Positions 51,104-60,191 of a stretch of 64,000 bases of DNA are shown here, piece after piece; the stretch's first letter is position 1, and each line of letters opens with the position of its first letter. The DNA lies in the NCBI RefSeq assembly GCF_900048895.1, contig NZ_LT160640.1, forward strand, positions 372,001 to 436,000. Direction: 5' to 3'. This DNA comes from Neglectibacter timonensis. Its GTDB lineage: Bacteria > Bacillota > Clostridia > Oscillospirales > Acutalibacteraceae. The notes under the pieces were generated by a model. It saw only the letters and a list, made by a program, of their open reading frames with translations, had not been told where the DNA came from and did not search any database. A program made the translations under genes and the position numbers.

Positions 51104-51227
51104 AATACTTTCACCTCCAGATCTTTCCCTGCTATTTTGCCCCAAAAAAGCAATGGCAAGAAAAAATCGCATGGTATGGAAAAACAAAGCGGGAAACACA
51201 ATTTTTTCCAAGCCTGCAATATTTTTT

Positions 51228-51256
51228 ATTATAATCGCAGGAGCAGCAAATGTCAA
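51228..51256 (-). promoter_or_regulatory. Consensus promoter for the V-ATPase operon
   Basis: On the minus strand TTGACA (plus 51251-51256) and TATAAT (plus 51228-51233), spacer 17. It is the only clear promoter found for the nine genes. Confidence 0.88.
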
Positions 51257-51486
51257 AACCAAAACGTGTGTTTTGATGGTTTTTGTTTAAATTTCACGAG
51301 ATTTTAATATAAGAGATAGTGAAAGAGCATGGGCCTCCTTCAAAGCCGTGTATAAAAAGTTAAGAAGACCCTTTTATTTTATTTTATTTTTTAAAAAACA
51401 AAGCAGTGTCCAGAAAAGTAAAAATTTCCTCTTGAAGGAAGATGGTGTTTTAGGATCGGCTCATCTGAATTTTGCAGATTTCTCGC

Positions 51487-51515
51487 TTTACTATTCCGAC
51501 AAGATATAATATAAT
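51487..51515 (+). promoter_or_regulatory. Promoter for fhs
   Basis: TTTACT at 51487-51492 and TATAAT at 51510-51515, spacer 17; a second TATAAT overlaps at 51505. The spacer between the two divergent promoters (51257-51486) is T- and A-rich and holds no gene I can see. Confidence 0.65.
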
Positions 51516-51579
51516 TCATGAGGAAAGAAAACTTTTATTTGGCCGTGCCCCAGCATGGCCGGAAAGGCGTGAAAATCCT

Positions 51580-53256
51580 ATGCTGACTGATATTGAGATT
51601 GCCCAGAGCACTAAACTCAGGCCAATTGCCGATGTTGCAGGGGACTTGGGTATTCAGGAAGACGAATTGGAATTTTACGGGAAATATAAGGCCAAACTGA
51701 ATGAATCCGTCTTTGCCCGTTTGAAAGAGAGGCCGGACGGAAAGCTGATACTTGTGACAGCGATCAACCCTACACCTGCAGGAGAAGGGAAGACAACCAC
51801 GACGGCAGGTTTGGGACAGGCTATGGCCAAAATAGGAAAAAATGCCATTATAGCCCTGCGTGAGCCCTCCTTGGGTCCGGTATTTGGGATCAAGGGCGGC
51901 GCTGCGGGCGGCGGTTATGCACAGGTTCTGCCGATGGAAGATATCAATTTGCATTTCACCGGCGATATGCATGCCATCACTTCGGCTAACAATCTCTGCT
52001 GCGCTATGCTGGATAACCATATGCAGCAGGGAAATGCTCTGGGAATTGACCAGCGTAGGATTCTCATCAAACGCTGCCTGGATATGAACGACAGGGCCCT
52101 GCGCAACATTTTGGTGGGGCTGGGAGGCAAGGTAAACGGCGTGCCCAGAGAGGACGGCTTCATCATCACGGTGGCTTCCGAAGTGATGGCTATCCTTTGC
52201 CTGGCTGCCGACATGCAGGATTTGAAAGCCAGACTGGGGAATATCCTGATTGCCTATACCTATGACGGCAGGCCGGTCTACGCCAGGGATATCAAGGCGG
52301 AAGGAGCTATGGCCGCTCTGCTGAAGGATGCCATCAATCCCAATCTGGTACAGACTGTGGAGGGAACGCCCGCTGTCATGCACGGCGGACCGTTTGCGAA
52401 CATTGCTCATGGCTGCAATTCGGTTCGCGCAACGCGTTTGGCGCTGAAGCTGGCAGATTACTGCATTACGGAGGCGGGCTTCGGTTCAGATCTGGGCGCA
52501 GAAAAATTCTTGGACATCAAGTGCCGTATGGCGGGCCTCGCCCCATCCTGCGTAGCGGTGGTGGCGACGGTGCGCGCCTTAAAATATAACGGGGGCGTTC
52601 CTAAGGCGGAGCTGGCGGAGGAAAATGTAGAGGCGCTGAAAAAGGGAATTGTGAATTTAGAGGCCCATGTGGAAAATATGCGTAAGTATGGCGTGCCTGT
52701 TGTGGTGGCCATCAACCGGTTTCATACCGACACCGCGGCTGAGCTGCAGGTAATAGATGACTGCTGCCGGAAGCTTGGGGTAGACTACGCTCTGTCCGAG
52801 GTATTCGCAAAAGGCGGCGAAGGCGGGATGGAACTGGCCAAAACGATTTGCAGTGTCATTGACCGGGAAAAAGAAAATACCCATTTTGCGCCGATCTATC
52901 CGATCGATGCAGCGATCGAAGATAAGCTGAAGGCGATTGCAGGGGATATCTATGGTGCGGACGGCGTTGTGTTCACAAACCAGGCGTTGAAGTCCTTGAA
53001 GGAAATCAAGGCGCTGGGCGGCGATTCCCTGCCGGTCTGCATTGCGAAAACCCAGTATTCCCTTTCTGACGATCCCAAGCTTCTGGGCAGGCCCGCCGGA
53101 TTCCGGATCACCATACGTGATCTCAAGCTTTCCAGCGGGGCTGGTTTTGTAGTGGCCTATGCAGGTGACATTATGACGATGCCGGGCCTGCCTAAAGTGC
53201 CTTCGGCAGAGAAGATTGATGTGGATGAGAACAACGTCATCCACGGGTTGTTCTGA
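51580..53256 (+). CDS. fhs: Formate-tetrahydrofolate ligase
   Basis: This enzyme joins formate to tetrahydrofolate with ATP, feeding one-carbon units into purine synthesis or the Wood-Ljungdahl pathway. The 558-residue protein has [18 protein letters not shown] (P-loop), [20 protein letters not shown], and ends [18 protein letters not shown] 51580 is the family start. It overlaps tsaE by one base. folD lies further downstream, supporting folate one-carbon flux, but no complete acetogenesis genes are in the window. Confidence 0.97.
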   Translation: MLTDIEIAQSTKLRPIADVAGDLGIQEDELEFYGKYKAKLNESVFARLKERPDGKLILVTAINPTPAGEGKTTTTAGLGQAMAKIGKNAIIALREPSLGPVFGIKGGAAGGGYAQVLPMEDINLHFTGDMHAITSANNLCCAMLDNHMQQGNALGIDQRRILIKRCLDMNDRALRNILVGLGGKVNGVPREDGFIITVASEVMAILCLAADMQDLKARLGNILIAYTYDGRPVYARDIKAEGAMAALLKDAINPNLVQTVEGTPAVMHGGPFANIAHGCNSVRATRLALKLADYCITEAGFGSDLGAEKFLDIKCRMAGLAPSCVAVVATVRALKYNGGVPKAELAEENVEALKKGIVNLEAHVENMRKYGVPVVVAINRFHTDTAAELQVIDDCCRKLGVDYALSEVFAKGGEGGMELAKTICSVIDREKENTHFAPIYPIDAAIEDKLKAIAGDIYGADGVVFTNQALKSLKEIKALGGDSLPVCIAKTQYSLSDDPKLLGRPAGFRITIRDLKLSSGAGFVVAYAGDIMTMPGLPKVPSAEKIDVDENNVIHGLF

Positions 53257-53693
53257 TGGAACCTCAGGTATATTTTTCCCATTCGGCGGAAGAGACGGCC
53301 AGGCTTGCGGCCCGGCTGGCGGAAACCCTGCGCGGGGGTGAAGTGATCGCCTTTTTTGGAGGTATGGGTATGGGAAAGACCACCTTTACCCGAGGGCTTG
53401 TCAAAGCCCTGGGCGCAGGCGATGTGGTTTCCAGCCCGACCTTTGCTCTGGTTAACGAGTATGTGGGGCGTCTGACCGTCGAACATTTTGATATGTACCG
53501 CGTCGGCAGTTGGGATGATCTCTATTCTACCGGTTTTTTTGATTATCTGGATACAGACAGTGTTCTTGTCATCGAATGGAGCGAAAATATAGAAAATGCC
53601 CTGCCTGAAAATGTGATCCGTGTGGAATTCCAGAACGGTGGGCAGGATTGTGAACGAAAGATAGTGATTTCAGGATGGAAAGGGCGGCTTTGA
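53256..53693 (+). CDS. tsaE: tRNA threonylcarbamoyladenosine biosynthesis ATPase TsaE
   Basis: TsaE is the ATPase of the t6A37 tRNA modification complex. The 145-residue protein has the P-loop FFGGMGMGKTTFTRG, SSPTFALVNEY and HFDMYRV, all characteristic. It shares a base with the fhs stop and is followed closely by tsaB. Confidence 0.95.
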   Translation: MEPQVYFSHSAEETARLAARLAETLRGGEVIAFFGGMGMGKTTFTRGLVKALGAGDVVSSPTFALVNEYVGRLTVEHFDMYRVGSWDDLYSTGFFDYLDTDSVLVIEWSENIENALPENVIRVEFQNGGQDCERKIVISGWKGRL

Positions 53694-53697
53694 GCAG

Positions 53698-54408
53698 ATG
53701 CTGATATTGGCGCTGGAATCTTCGGCGGTTGCCGCTTCGGCGGCGGTTATGGAGGACGGAAGGCTTTTGGGAGAGTCGTATGTCAACACCAGGCTTACGC
53801 ATAGTAGAACCTTGATGCCCATGGTGAAAAATCTGCTTCTCTCTTTGGAAAAGACTGTAGAGGATTTCGGGCTGATGGCGATTTCTGCAGGACCCGGCTC
53901 TTTTACCGGAGTACGCATCGGCGTTTCCTGTGTAAAAGGTCTGGCGTTTCCCAATAATACGCCCTGCTGCGGCGTTTCCACTTTGGAAGCAATTGCCTGG
54001 GGGGCGGCTGCCTTGGAGGGCGCTAAGGTTTGCGCGGTGATGGATGCACGGTGCGGACAGGTCTATCAGGCGATGTTTTCTATAGAAGACGGCAGGCCGC
54101 GCCGGCTGTATGAGGACAGGGCGCTCTCCATAGAGGAATTGGCCACGGAATGTGAGCCTATTGGCCCCTCTTTGGTCCTGATGGGGGATGGAGCGCAGCT
54201 TTGCCAGGAGACTTTTCGGCGGTTTGGCGCCCGTCTGGCTCCGGAAGCTTTGCGATTCCAGCGTGCTTCTTCCGTTGCTCTTGCGGCTTTTGAGTTGGAG
54301 AAGCAGGGAAAGACCTGTACGCCTGACGCATTGTTGCCCAGTTATTTGCGGCTGCCGCAGGCGGAACGGGAATTGAAGAAAAAAGAAGAAAGGAAGAGGG
54401 AGCCTTGA
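53698..54408 (+). CDS. tsaB: tRNA threonylcarbamoyladenosine biosynthesis protein TsaB
   Basis: TsaB is the non-catalytic partner of TsaD. The 236-residue protein has LALESSAVAASAAVM, RTLMPMV and SAGPGSFTGVRIGVSCVKGL, the family blocks. It has a weak ribosome site and may rely on coupling from tsaE. A lysine-rich tail follows the conserved part. It overlaps rpiB by four bases. Confidence 0.95.
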   Translation: MLILALESSAVAASAAVMEDGRLLGESYVNTRLTHSRTLMPMVKNLLLSLEKTVEDFGLMAISAGPGSFTGVRIGVSCVKGLAFPNNTPCCGVSTLEAIAWGAAALEGAKVCAVMDARCGQVYQAMFSIEDGRPRRLYEDRALSIEELATECEPIGPSLVLMGDGAQLCQETFRRFGARLAPEALRFQRASSVALAAFELEKQGKTCTPDALLPSYLRLPQAERELKKKEERKREP

Positions 54409-54854
54409 AAATAGCGTTGGGCTGTGACCATGGTGGGTTTGAACTGAAGGAGGCTGTTCGGAAATACCTGGAAGACAGAGAAATTTCTTACGAGGATTTC
54501 GGCGCTTACAGCACCGATTCGGTAGATTATGCGCCCATTGCGGCAAAGGCTGCAGGCTGCGTGGCAAAAGGGGAAGCTGACTTTGGGATTTTGATTTGCT
54601 CCACTGGGATCGGTATTTCCATTGCGGCGAACAAAGTGAAGGGAATCAGAGCGGCGTTGTGTACCAATGAATTCTGTGCGGAAATGACCCGTCGGCACAA
54701 CAATGCCAATGTGCTGTGTATGGGCGGAAAAGTAGTAGACCGGGAGACTGGCTTGAAGCTGGTGAAAATTTTCCTGGAAACCGAATTTGAAGGCGGACGC
54801 CATCAGCGCCGGATCGATCAGATTGCTCAGATTGAAAATGAAACGCTGCAGTGA
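54405..54854 (+). CDS. rpiB: Ribose-5-phosphate isomerase B
   Basis: RpiB interconverts ribose-5-phosphate and ribulose-5-phosphate. The 149-residue protein starts MKIALGCDHGGFELKEAV and has CSTGIGISIAANKVKGIRAA with the catalytic Cys, and RHNNANVLCMGG. A TTG start overlaps the tsaB stop (TTGA), and AAGAGGGAGCC lies upstream. Next to upp it supplies pentose phosphate for PRPP, an inference. Confidence 0.95.
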   Translation: MKIALGCDHGGFELKEAVRKYLEDREISYEDFGAYSTDSVDYAPIAAKAAGCVAKGEADFGILICSTGIGISIAANKVKGIRAALCTNEFCAEMTRRHNNANVLCMGGKVVDRETGLKLVKIFLETEFEGGRHQRRIDQIAQIENETLQ

Positions 54855-54881
54855 GTAAAACAAATTGGGAGGAATGGACAA

Positions 54882-55520
54882 ATGCAGAGTTATAAGAACG
54901 TCTTCGTGATGGATCATCCGCTGATTCAGCATAAGCTGACATTTCTGCGGGATGCGTCTACGGGAACCAAGAATTTCAGGGAGCTTGTTAGCGAGATAGC
55001 CACCTTGATGTGCTATGAGGCCACTAGGGACCTCCCATTAATGGACGTGGAGACAGTCACTCCGATGCAGAAGACAACAACGAAGGTGATTGCTGGAAGA
55101 AAGTTGGCATTTGTACCGATTCTTCGGGCTGGCCTCGGGATGGTGGATGGTATGCTCAATTTGGTCCCTTCCGCCAAGGTGGGGCACATCGGACTATATC
55201 GCGACCATGAAACTCTGAAGCCGGTGGAATACTACAATAAGCTGCCCCAGGATATTGAGGAGCGGGATGTGATTGTGCTGGATCCCATGCTGGCGACCGG
55301 CGGTTCCGCCATCGATGCCATTACCATTGTGAAGCGCAGCCATCCGAAGAGCATCAAATTCCTTTGCGTCATTGCCGCGCCGGAGGGGCTGGAGGCACTG
55401 ACTGCAGTACATCCGGACGTGCAGGTTTACTGTGCCGCTGTGGATGAAAAGCTCAATGAGAACGGCTACATCCTGCCCGGCCTCGGAGATGCCGGGGATC
55501 GCATTTTCGGTACGATTTGA
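54882..55520 (+). CDS. upp: Uracil phosphoribosyltransferase
   Basis: Upp makes UMP from uracil and PRPP. The 212-residue protein has [26 protein letters not shown], and [14 protein letters not shown] (PRPP loop), plus [12 protein letters not shown] at the C-terminus. Length and motifs are typical. GGGAGG precedes the ATG. A terminator follows. Confidence 0.96.
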   Translation: MQSYKNVFVMDHPLIQHKLTFLRDASTGTKNFRELVSEIATLMCYEATRDLPLMDVETVTPMQKTTTKVIAGRKLAFVPILRAGLGMVDGMLNLVPSAKVGHIGLYRDHETLKPVEYYNKLPQDIEERDVIVLDPMLATGGSAIDAITIVKRSHPKSIKFLCVIAAPEGLEALTAVHPDVQVYCAAVDEKLNENGYILPGLGDAGDRIFGTI

Positions 55521-55534
55521 GAATCCGACCAGTG

Positions 55535-55577
55535 AGAAGAACCGCGTATTGCCGTCTGCAGTGCGCGGTTTTCTTCT
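55535..55577 (+). terminator. Probable terminator of upp
   Basis: AGAAGAACCGCG pairs imperfectly with CGCGGTTTTCTTCT over an inner ATTG/CAGT-type pairing. Confidence is limited by mismatches. Confidence 0.55.
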
Positions 55578-55613
55578 GAAATGTGAACGTATTTTAAAAA
55601 ACAGACGATTTTC

Positions 55614-55642
55614 TTTCAAAACAGTTCCAAATGTGGTATACT
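55614..55642 (+). promoter_or_regulatory. Promoter for the M16 peptidase pair
   Basis: TTTCAA at 55614-55619 and TATACT at 55637-55642, spacer 17. Confidence 0.6.
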
Positions 55643-55705
55643 AGTTATTCATAAGAATATTTATTCATTTTGCTGTATATCACATCGAAGAAGGTAGTAT
55701 ATTTT

Positions 55706-56968
55706 ATGAGCCAAATTAAAACTGTATCCATCACGGATGCTGTCAGATTAAGATGTTTTACGGATCCTCATTTTAAGACCATGAAAATCTCTGTGGATAT
55801 GCTTATTCCCATGTCGGCGCTGAAAGCGGCCCAATATGGTATTTTGCCTTCCTTGGTGAGCCGTGCTACCAGGGAATATCCCGACTATGCTTCGCTGAGC
55901 GGAAGGCTCTCGGAGCTTTACGGCGCCTCTCTTGATTCCAGCGTCAGAAAGTTGGGCGAATATCAGGTGTTGACTCTTTCTGCAGCCGGAATTTCCAGCC
56001 GGTATGCCCTGGAGGGGGAGGATATGTTCCAGGAGCTCTGCGGATTGCTGTTCAGCGTTTTGTTTGATCCTCTGCGGGATAAGGACGGTCTTTTTCCCCA
56101 GGAGGGCTTTGAACAGGAGAAGAGGCAGCTTCTGGAGTTGAAGGACGCAGAGTTCAATGATAAGATTGTCTATGCTCATCAGCGCTGCGAAGAAATCCTT
56201 TTTGAGGGGCAGCCGGCGGGGGTGAATCGTCACGGCTCCCGAGAGGAGATTGCGTCCCTGAACCGCGAGGAACTTTCCGGCGCTTGGCAGGAACTGCTTC
56301 AAAATTCCAGATTTGAGGTGTTCGTTTTGGGCGACTGCGAACCGAACCCGGAATTATTCCGGGAACATTTTTCGTCACTGGGGAAACCATTCCAGATTGA
56401 CTATCTGCCATTTGAGGCGCCTTCTGCCGTCAAGAGGGCGGCTGAAGAGATGCCGTTGGCACAATCCAAGCTGTCTATGGCATTCCGTGCGGATTTCCGG
56501 CCAGAGGAACGGCTTCTGTTTCAGCTGATGAGCGCTGTGTTTGGCGGTACGCCCAGTTCCAAGCTGTTCCAGAATGTCAGGGAAAAACAGAGCTTGTGTT
56601 ATTACTGTTCTGCTTCGTTGGATTCCGGCAGCCGCACGCTCTATGTGGAGAGCGGCGTGGAGACGGAGAATCTCAGAAGAACTGAGGAGGAAATCATGCG
56701 TCAGTGGGAGCTCCTCTGCTCCGGAGAGCTGACGGAGGACGAGCTGGAAGCTGCAAAGCTTGCACTGTGCAATTCCATGCGTTCCGTGGGAGATTCCCTG
56801 CAGGCAGTGGAAAACTGGTGTGTTTCCAGAGTCTTTGAGGAATCCTTGGAGACGCCGGAAGAGGCGGCTGAGCGCCTGATGCAGTATAGCAGGGAAGAGG
56901 TCGTGGCTGCTGCGAAACGGCTGGTACCCGCGGCAGTATTCTCTCTTGTAGGAAAGGGGCAACAGTGA
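55706..56968 (+). CDS. M16 family protein, catalytically inactive-type subunit (YmfF-like)
   Basis: The 420-residue protein has the pitrilysin/insulinase fold (FEQEKRQLLELKDAEFNDK and the GTPSSKLFQNVREKQSLCYY second half) but no HxxEH zinc motif, so it is likely the non-catalytic partner of the next gene. ATG 55706 has AAGGTAG upstream. Its last four bases overlap the following M16 gene. Pairing of an active and an inactive M16 protein is common in Firmicutes (YmfF/YmfH). Confidence 0.9.
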   Translation: MSQIKTVSITDAVRLRCFTDPHFKTMKISVDMLIPMSALKAAQYGILPSLVSRATREYPDYASLSGRLSELYGASLDSSVRKLGEYQVLTLSAAGISSRYALEGEDMFQELCGLLFSVLFDPLRDKDGLFPQEGFEQEKRQLLELKDAEFNDKIVYAHQRCEEILFEGQPAGVNRHGSREEIASLNREELSGAWQELLQNSRFEVFVLGDCEPNPELFREHFSSLGKPFQIDYLPFEAPSAVKRAAEEMPLAQSKLSMAFRADFRPEERLLFQLMSAVFGGTPSSKLFQNVREKQSLCYYCSASLDSGSRTLYVESGVETENLRRTEEEIMRQWELLCSGELTEDELEAAKLALCNSMRSVGDSLQAVENWCVSRVFEESLETPEEAAERLMQYSREEVVAAAKRLVPAAVFSLVGKGQQ

Positions 56969-58245
56969 TGCAGATAGAAAAAGTTACTGGAGAACGCGCC
57001 AGAGACAGTTATTATAAGATTCAGCATCCCTCCGGGCTGTCAATCTATCTGTATCCGAAGGAAAGCTGCAGCACCGCCTATGCTGTATTTGGCGCTAAAT
57101 ACGGCTCTATCGATACTTGCTTCCAGCGAAGCGACGAAACAAAACCGGAGACCGTGCCGGAGGGGATCGCCCATTATTTGGAGCATAAACTCTTTGAAAG
57201 CGAGGATGGGGACGCATTCGAGCGGTTTGCAAAAACGGGAGCAAGCGCCAATGCCTTTACGTCCTTTGAGTCAACCTGCTATCTTTTTTCCTGTACCGAC
57301 CAGCTTTATGAATCGCTGGAAATTCTTTTGGATTTTGTACAGTCTCCACATTTTACCGAAGAGAGTGTGGCCAAGGAACAGGGGATTATCGGGCAGGAGA
57401 TTAAAATGTATGACGACGACCCGCAGTGGAGGGTGATGTTCAACTATCTGCGGGCCATGTACCATACGCATCCGATCCGGCAGGATATTGCCGGAACCGT
57501 AGAGAGCATCGCTGAAATCACGCCGGAATATCTCTATCGCTGCTATCGCACCTTTTATAATCTTGGCAATATGGCCCTTTGTATAGCGGGGCGTCTGGAT
57601 GTGGAAAGAGTGTTGGAGGTGTGTGCCCGTAATCTGAAGACTTCAAAACCGGTCCAGGTGAAGCGGGTATTCGCACCGGAGCCGGAGACCGTTGTGACCG
57701 CAAAGGTGGAGCAGAGGCTGTCGGTATCTCTTCCGCTGTTTCAATTTGGCTTTAAGGAAGCTGTATCCGGAGAATGCCGTACGGAACGTGAAATTGCGGC
57801 TATGGAGATCCTTTTGGAAACTATGGCCTCTGACTCCTCTCCTCTTTTTCAGGATCTGCTGAACCGAGGCCTGATCAATGAGACGTCCTTCAGTTATGAA
57901 TATTTTGAGGGATCCGGCTACGCCACGGTGATGTTTGGCGGCGAATCCAGAGATCCCCAAGCTGTAGCGGAGGCTATTGTTGCAGAAACGGAACGCCTGA
58001 AGAGAACCGGAATTGATCCAGCGGCTTTTACCCGGGCTAAAAAAGCTATTTATGGAGAGAATATTGCGGCTTTGAACAGCACTTCCAATATAGCCAATGC
58101 ACTTGCAAGCTTCACCTTCAAAGGCAGGGAACTTTTTGCCTATTTGGATGCGTTGGCGGAGCTGCAGCTATCTGATATCCAGCAGATACTGGAGCGGGTT
58201 TTCGATGAAAGCAAGACGGTGCTGTCTGTAATTCTGCCTCTTTGA
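56965..58245 (+). CDS. M16 family metallopeptidase, active subunit (YmfH-like)
   Basis: The 426-residue protein has the inverted zinc motif in GIAHYLEHKLFE, with a downstream Glu in the expected EEIKMYDDDP-like EIKMYDDDPQW region. The second half has SSPLFQDLLNRGLINETSFSY. It is probably a cytoplasmic peptidase working with the preceding protein; substrate unknown. It overlaps the previous stop by four bases. Confidence 0.92.
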   Translation: MMQIEKVTGERARDSYYKIQHPSGLSIYLYPKESCSTAYAVFGAKYGSIDTCFQRSDETKPETVPEGIAHYLEHKLFESEDGDAFERFAKTGASANAFTSFESTCYLFSCTDQLYESLEILLDFVQSPHFTEESVAKEQGIIGQEIKMYDDDPQWRVMFNYLRAMYHTHPIRQDIAGTVESIAEITPEYLYRCYRTFYNLGNMALCIAGRLDVERVLEVCARNLKTSKPVQVKRVFAPEPETVVTAKVEQRLSVSLPLFQFGFKEAVSGECRTEREIAAMEILLETMASDSSPLFQDLLNRGLINETSFSYEYFEGSGYATVMFGGESRDPQAVAEAIVAETERLKRTGIDPAAFTRAKKAIYGENIAALNSTSNIANALASFTFKGRELFAYLDALAELQLSDIQQILERVFDESKTVLSVILPL

Positions 58246-58282
58246 CAGCGCTGATTTTATAGAGAGAAGGAAGGACTGTGCA

Positions 58283-59305
58283 ATGACACACCAAGTGGAA
58301 TTTCCAAAGTTGGGGCTTTCGTTTACCGTCAATGAGACGGCGTTTTCTATCGGCAGTTTTGAAGTGAAGTGGTACGGCATCATTATTGCCGTGGGTTTTT
58401 TGCTGGCGCTGATCTATGCGGCGCGCAGCTCTAAAAAGATGAATATCGACTTCGATAAGCTTTTCGACGCCGTCATTGTGGGGCTGATTGGCAGTGTTAT
58501 CTGTGCGCGCCTGTTTTATGTGGTTTTCTATCCGGGGGACAAATACTGGAAGAATCCCCTGGAAATCCTTAATATTCATTCCGGCGGGCTGGCTATCTAC
58601 GGCGGCATTATAGGCGCGTTGGTTTTCGGGGGCATCGTGGCGAAGATCAGAAAGCTGAATGTTCCAGCTGTGCTGGATCTGGCCTCCCTGGGATTTCTCA
58701 TTGGCCAGGGAATCGGCAGATGGGGGAATTTTGTCAACCAGGAGGCCTTTGGCACTGCTACGGATCTTCCCTGGGGCATGTACAGCGATAACACCGCCTT
58801 GGAGGTGGTGGGAAATGTGCACCCCTGCTTCCTTTATGAATCTATTTTATGTCTGTTGGGTTTTGTTTTGCTGCATTTCTTTACCAGAAAATACCGCCGC
58901 TATGATGGGCAGACCTTCCTGCTCTACATAGTGTGGTATGGTGTCTGCCGGTATTTCATCGAAGGTCTGCGTACAGACAGTCTTTTGATGCACTCAGCGG
59001 ATTTCCGCATCTCTCAGGTTCTCGCTGCGCTCAGTGCGGCTGTTGCAGTGATTTTGCTGATTGTTTTCCGCCGGAGGACAAGTCTCAGCGGCTGTGGGAG
59101 CAGGAAGGTTATGGAAGCAGTGGGGCTTGTTCAGCCGGAACCTGCGGAGGAAGACGACGGCGTCAGTACCATCTTTGGAGATCTGCCGCCGGAAGAGGAG
59201 CAGGCAGAGCAGGAGCAAGAAGAGGAAGAATCAGCCGGAAAACGGGAAGAAAATCCCGGCAGTGATAACGGCGGCGTTGAAAAAGAGAAGGAAGAAACCG
59301 AATAA
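58283..59305 (+). CDS. lgt: Prolipoprotein diacylglyceryl transferase
   Basis: Lgt attaches diacylglycerol to the lipobox Cys of prolipoproteins. The 340-residue protein has seven membrane helices and the signature GRWGNFVNQEAFG, with VKWYGIIIAVGF near the start and YFIEGLRTDSL near the end. A C-terminal tail of about 55 residues, mostly Glu, extends beyond the usual end. GAAGGA precedes the ATG. Confidence 0.95.
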   Translation: MTHQVEFPKLGLSFTVNETAFSIGSFEVKWYGIIIAVGFLLALIYAARSSKKMNIDFDKLFDAVIVGLIGSVICARLFYVVFYPGDKYWKNPLEILNIHSGGLAIYGGIIGALVFGGIVAKIRKLNVPAVLDLASLGFLIGQGIGRWGNFVNQEAFGTATDLPWGMYSDNTALEVVGNVHPCFLYESILCLLGFVLLHFFTRKYRRYDGQTFLLYIVWYGVCRYFIEGLRTDSLLMHSADFRISQVLAALSAAVAVILLIVFRRRTSLSGCGSRKVMEAVGLVQPEPAEEDDGVSTIFGDLPPEEEQAEQEQEEEESAGKREENPGSDNGGVEKEKEETE

Positions 59306-59320
59306 GAGGGGGCGTTTTGC

Positions 59321-60175
59321 ATGGCTAAACTGATCGATGGAAAAGCGGTGTCAGCCAAGGTAAAAGCGGAGGCTGCTGAAGAAGTGAAAGTGCTCAAAGC
59401 GGGAGGGATCACGCCGGGTCTCGCCGTAATCATTGTTGGCGACGACCCCGCTTCCCATATTTACGTGAACAACAAGAAGAAGGCGTGTGCAGCTACTGGG
59501 ATTCATTCCGAGGAGTATGCCCTGCCTGCGGATACCACGCAGGAAGAACTTCTCGCGCTGGTAAAGGAATTGAATGAAAAGGAAGATATCCATGGGATCC
59601 TGGTGCAGTCTCCATTGCCCGATGGACTGGATGAGTCTGCCGTTGTGGAAGCAATTGACCCCTTAAAGGATGTGGATGCTTTTCATGCCTATAATGTAGG
59701 ACGCATTATGATCGGGAATTATCGGTTTCTGCCCTGCACGCCTGCAGGGGTGATAGAGCTGATCCGTTCTACCGGTGTGGAGATTGCAGGGAAGAATTGT
59801 GTGGTGATCGGCCGGAGCAATATCGTGGGAAAACCCATGGCGATGCTTCTGCTTCACAACAATGGCACTGTGACTATTTGCCACAGCAGGACTAAAAATT
59901 TGAAGGAAATCTGCCGCAGTGCCGATATCCTGGTTTCTGCCGTAGGAAAGGCCCATTTTGTTACCGCTGATATGGTCAAGGAAGGCGCTGTTGTCATAGA
60001 CGTAGGGATGAACCGGGACGAAAACGGAAAATTGTGCGGCGATGTGGATTTTGACGCCGTAGAATCACTAGCTTCCCACATCACGCCTGTTCCTGGCGGA
60101 GTGGGGCCGATGACTATTGCCATGTTGATGAAAAATACAGTGACTGCCGCGAAGCTTCAAAACGGGATCGCTTGA
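59321..60175 (+). CDS. folD: Bifunctional methylenetetrahydrofolate dehydrogenase/cyclohydrolase
   Basis: FolD interconverts methylene-, methenyl- and formyl-THF with NADP. The 284-residue protein has [14 protein letters not shown] with the catalytic Lys, [11 protein letters not shown], and [14 protein letters not shown] in the NADP domain, plus [15 protein letters not shown] near the end. It serves the same pathway as fhs, 8 kb upstream. It lies 17 bases before dxs. Confidence 0.97.
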   Translation: MAKLIDGKAVSAKVKAEAAEEVKVLKAGGITPGLAVIIVGDDPASHIYVNNKKKACAATGIHSEEYALPADTTQEELLALVKELNEKEDIHGILVQSPLPDGLDESAVVEAIDPLKDVDAFHAYNVGRIMIGNYRFLPCTPAGVIELIRSTGVEIAGKNCVVIGRSNIVGKPMAMLLLHNNGTVTICHSRTKNLKEICRSADILVSAVGKAHFVTADMVKEGAVVIDVGMNRDENGKLCGDVDFDAVESLASHITPVPGGVGPMTIAMLMKNTVTAAKLQNGIA

Positions 60176-60191
60176 GTAAACAGAGGTCTTT

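Noticed and set aside
53569-54567. A 332-codon minus-strand frame
   Set aside because: Antisense of tsaE, tsaB and rpiB; rich in Arg/Pro/Ser as expected for a shadow.
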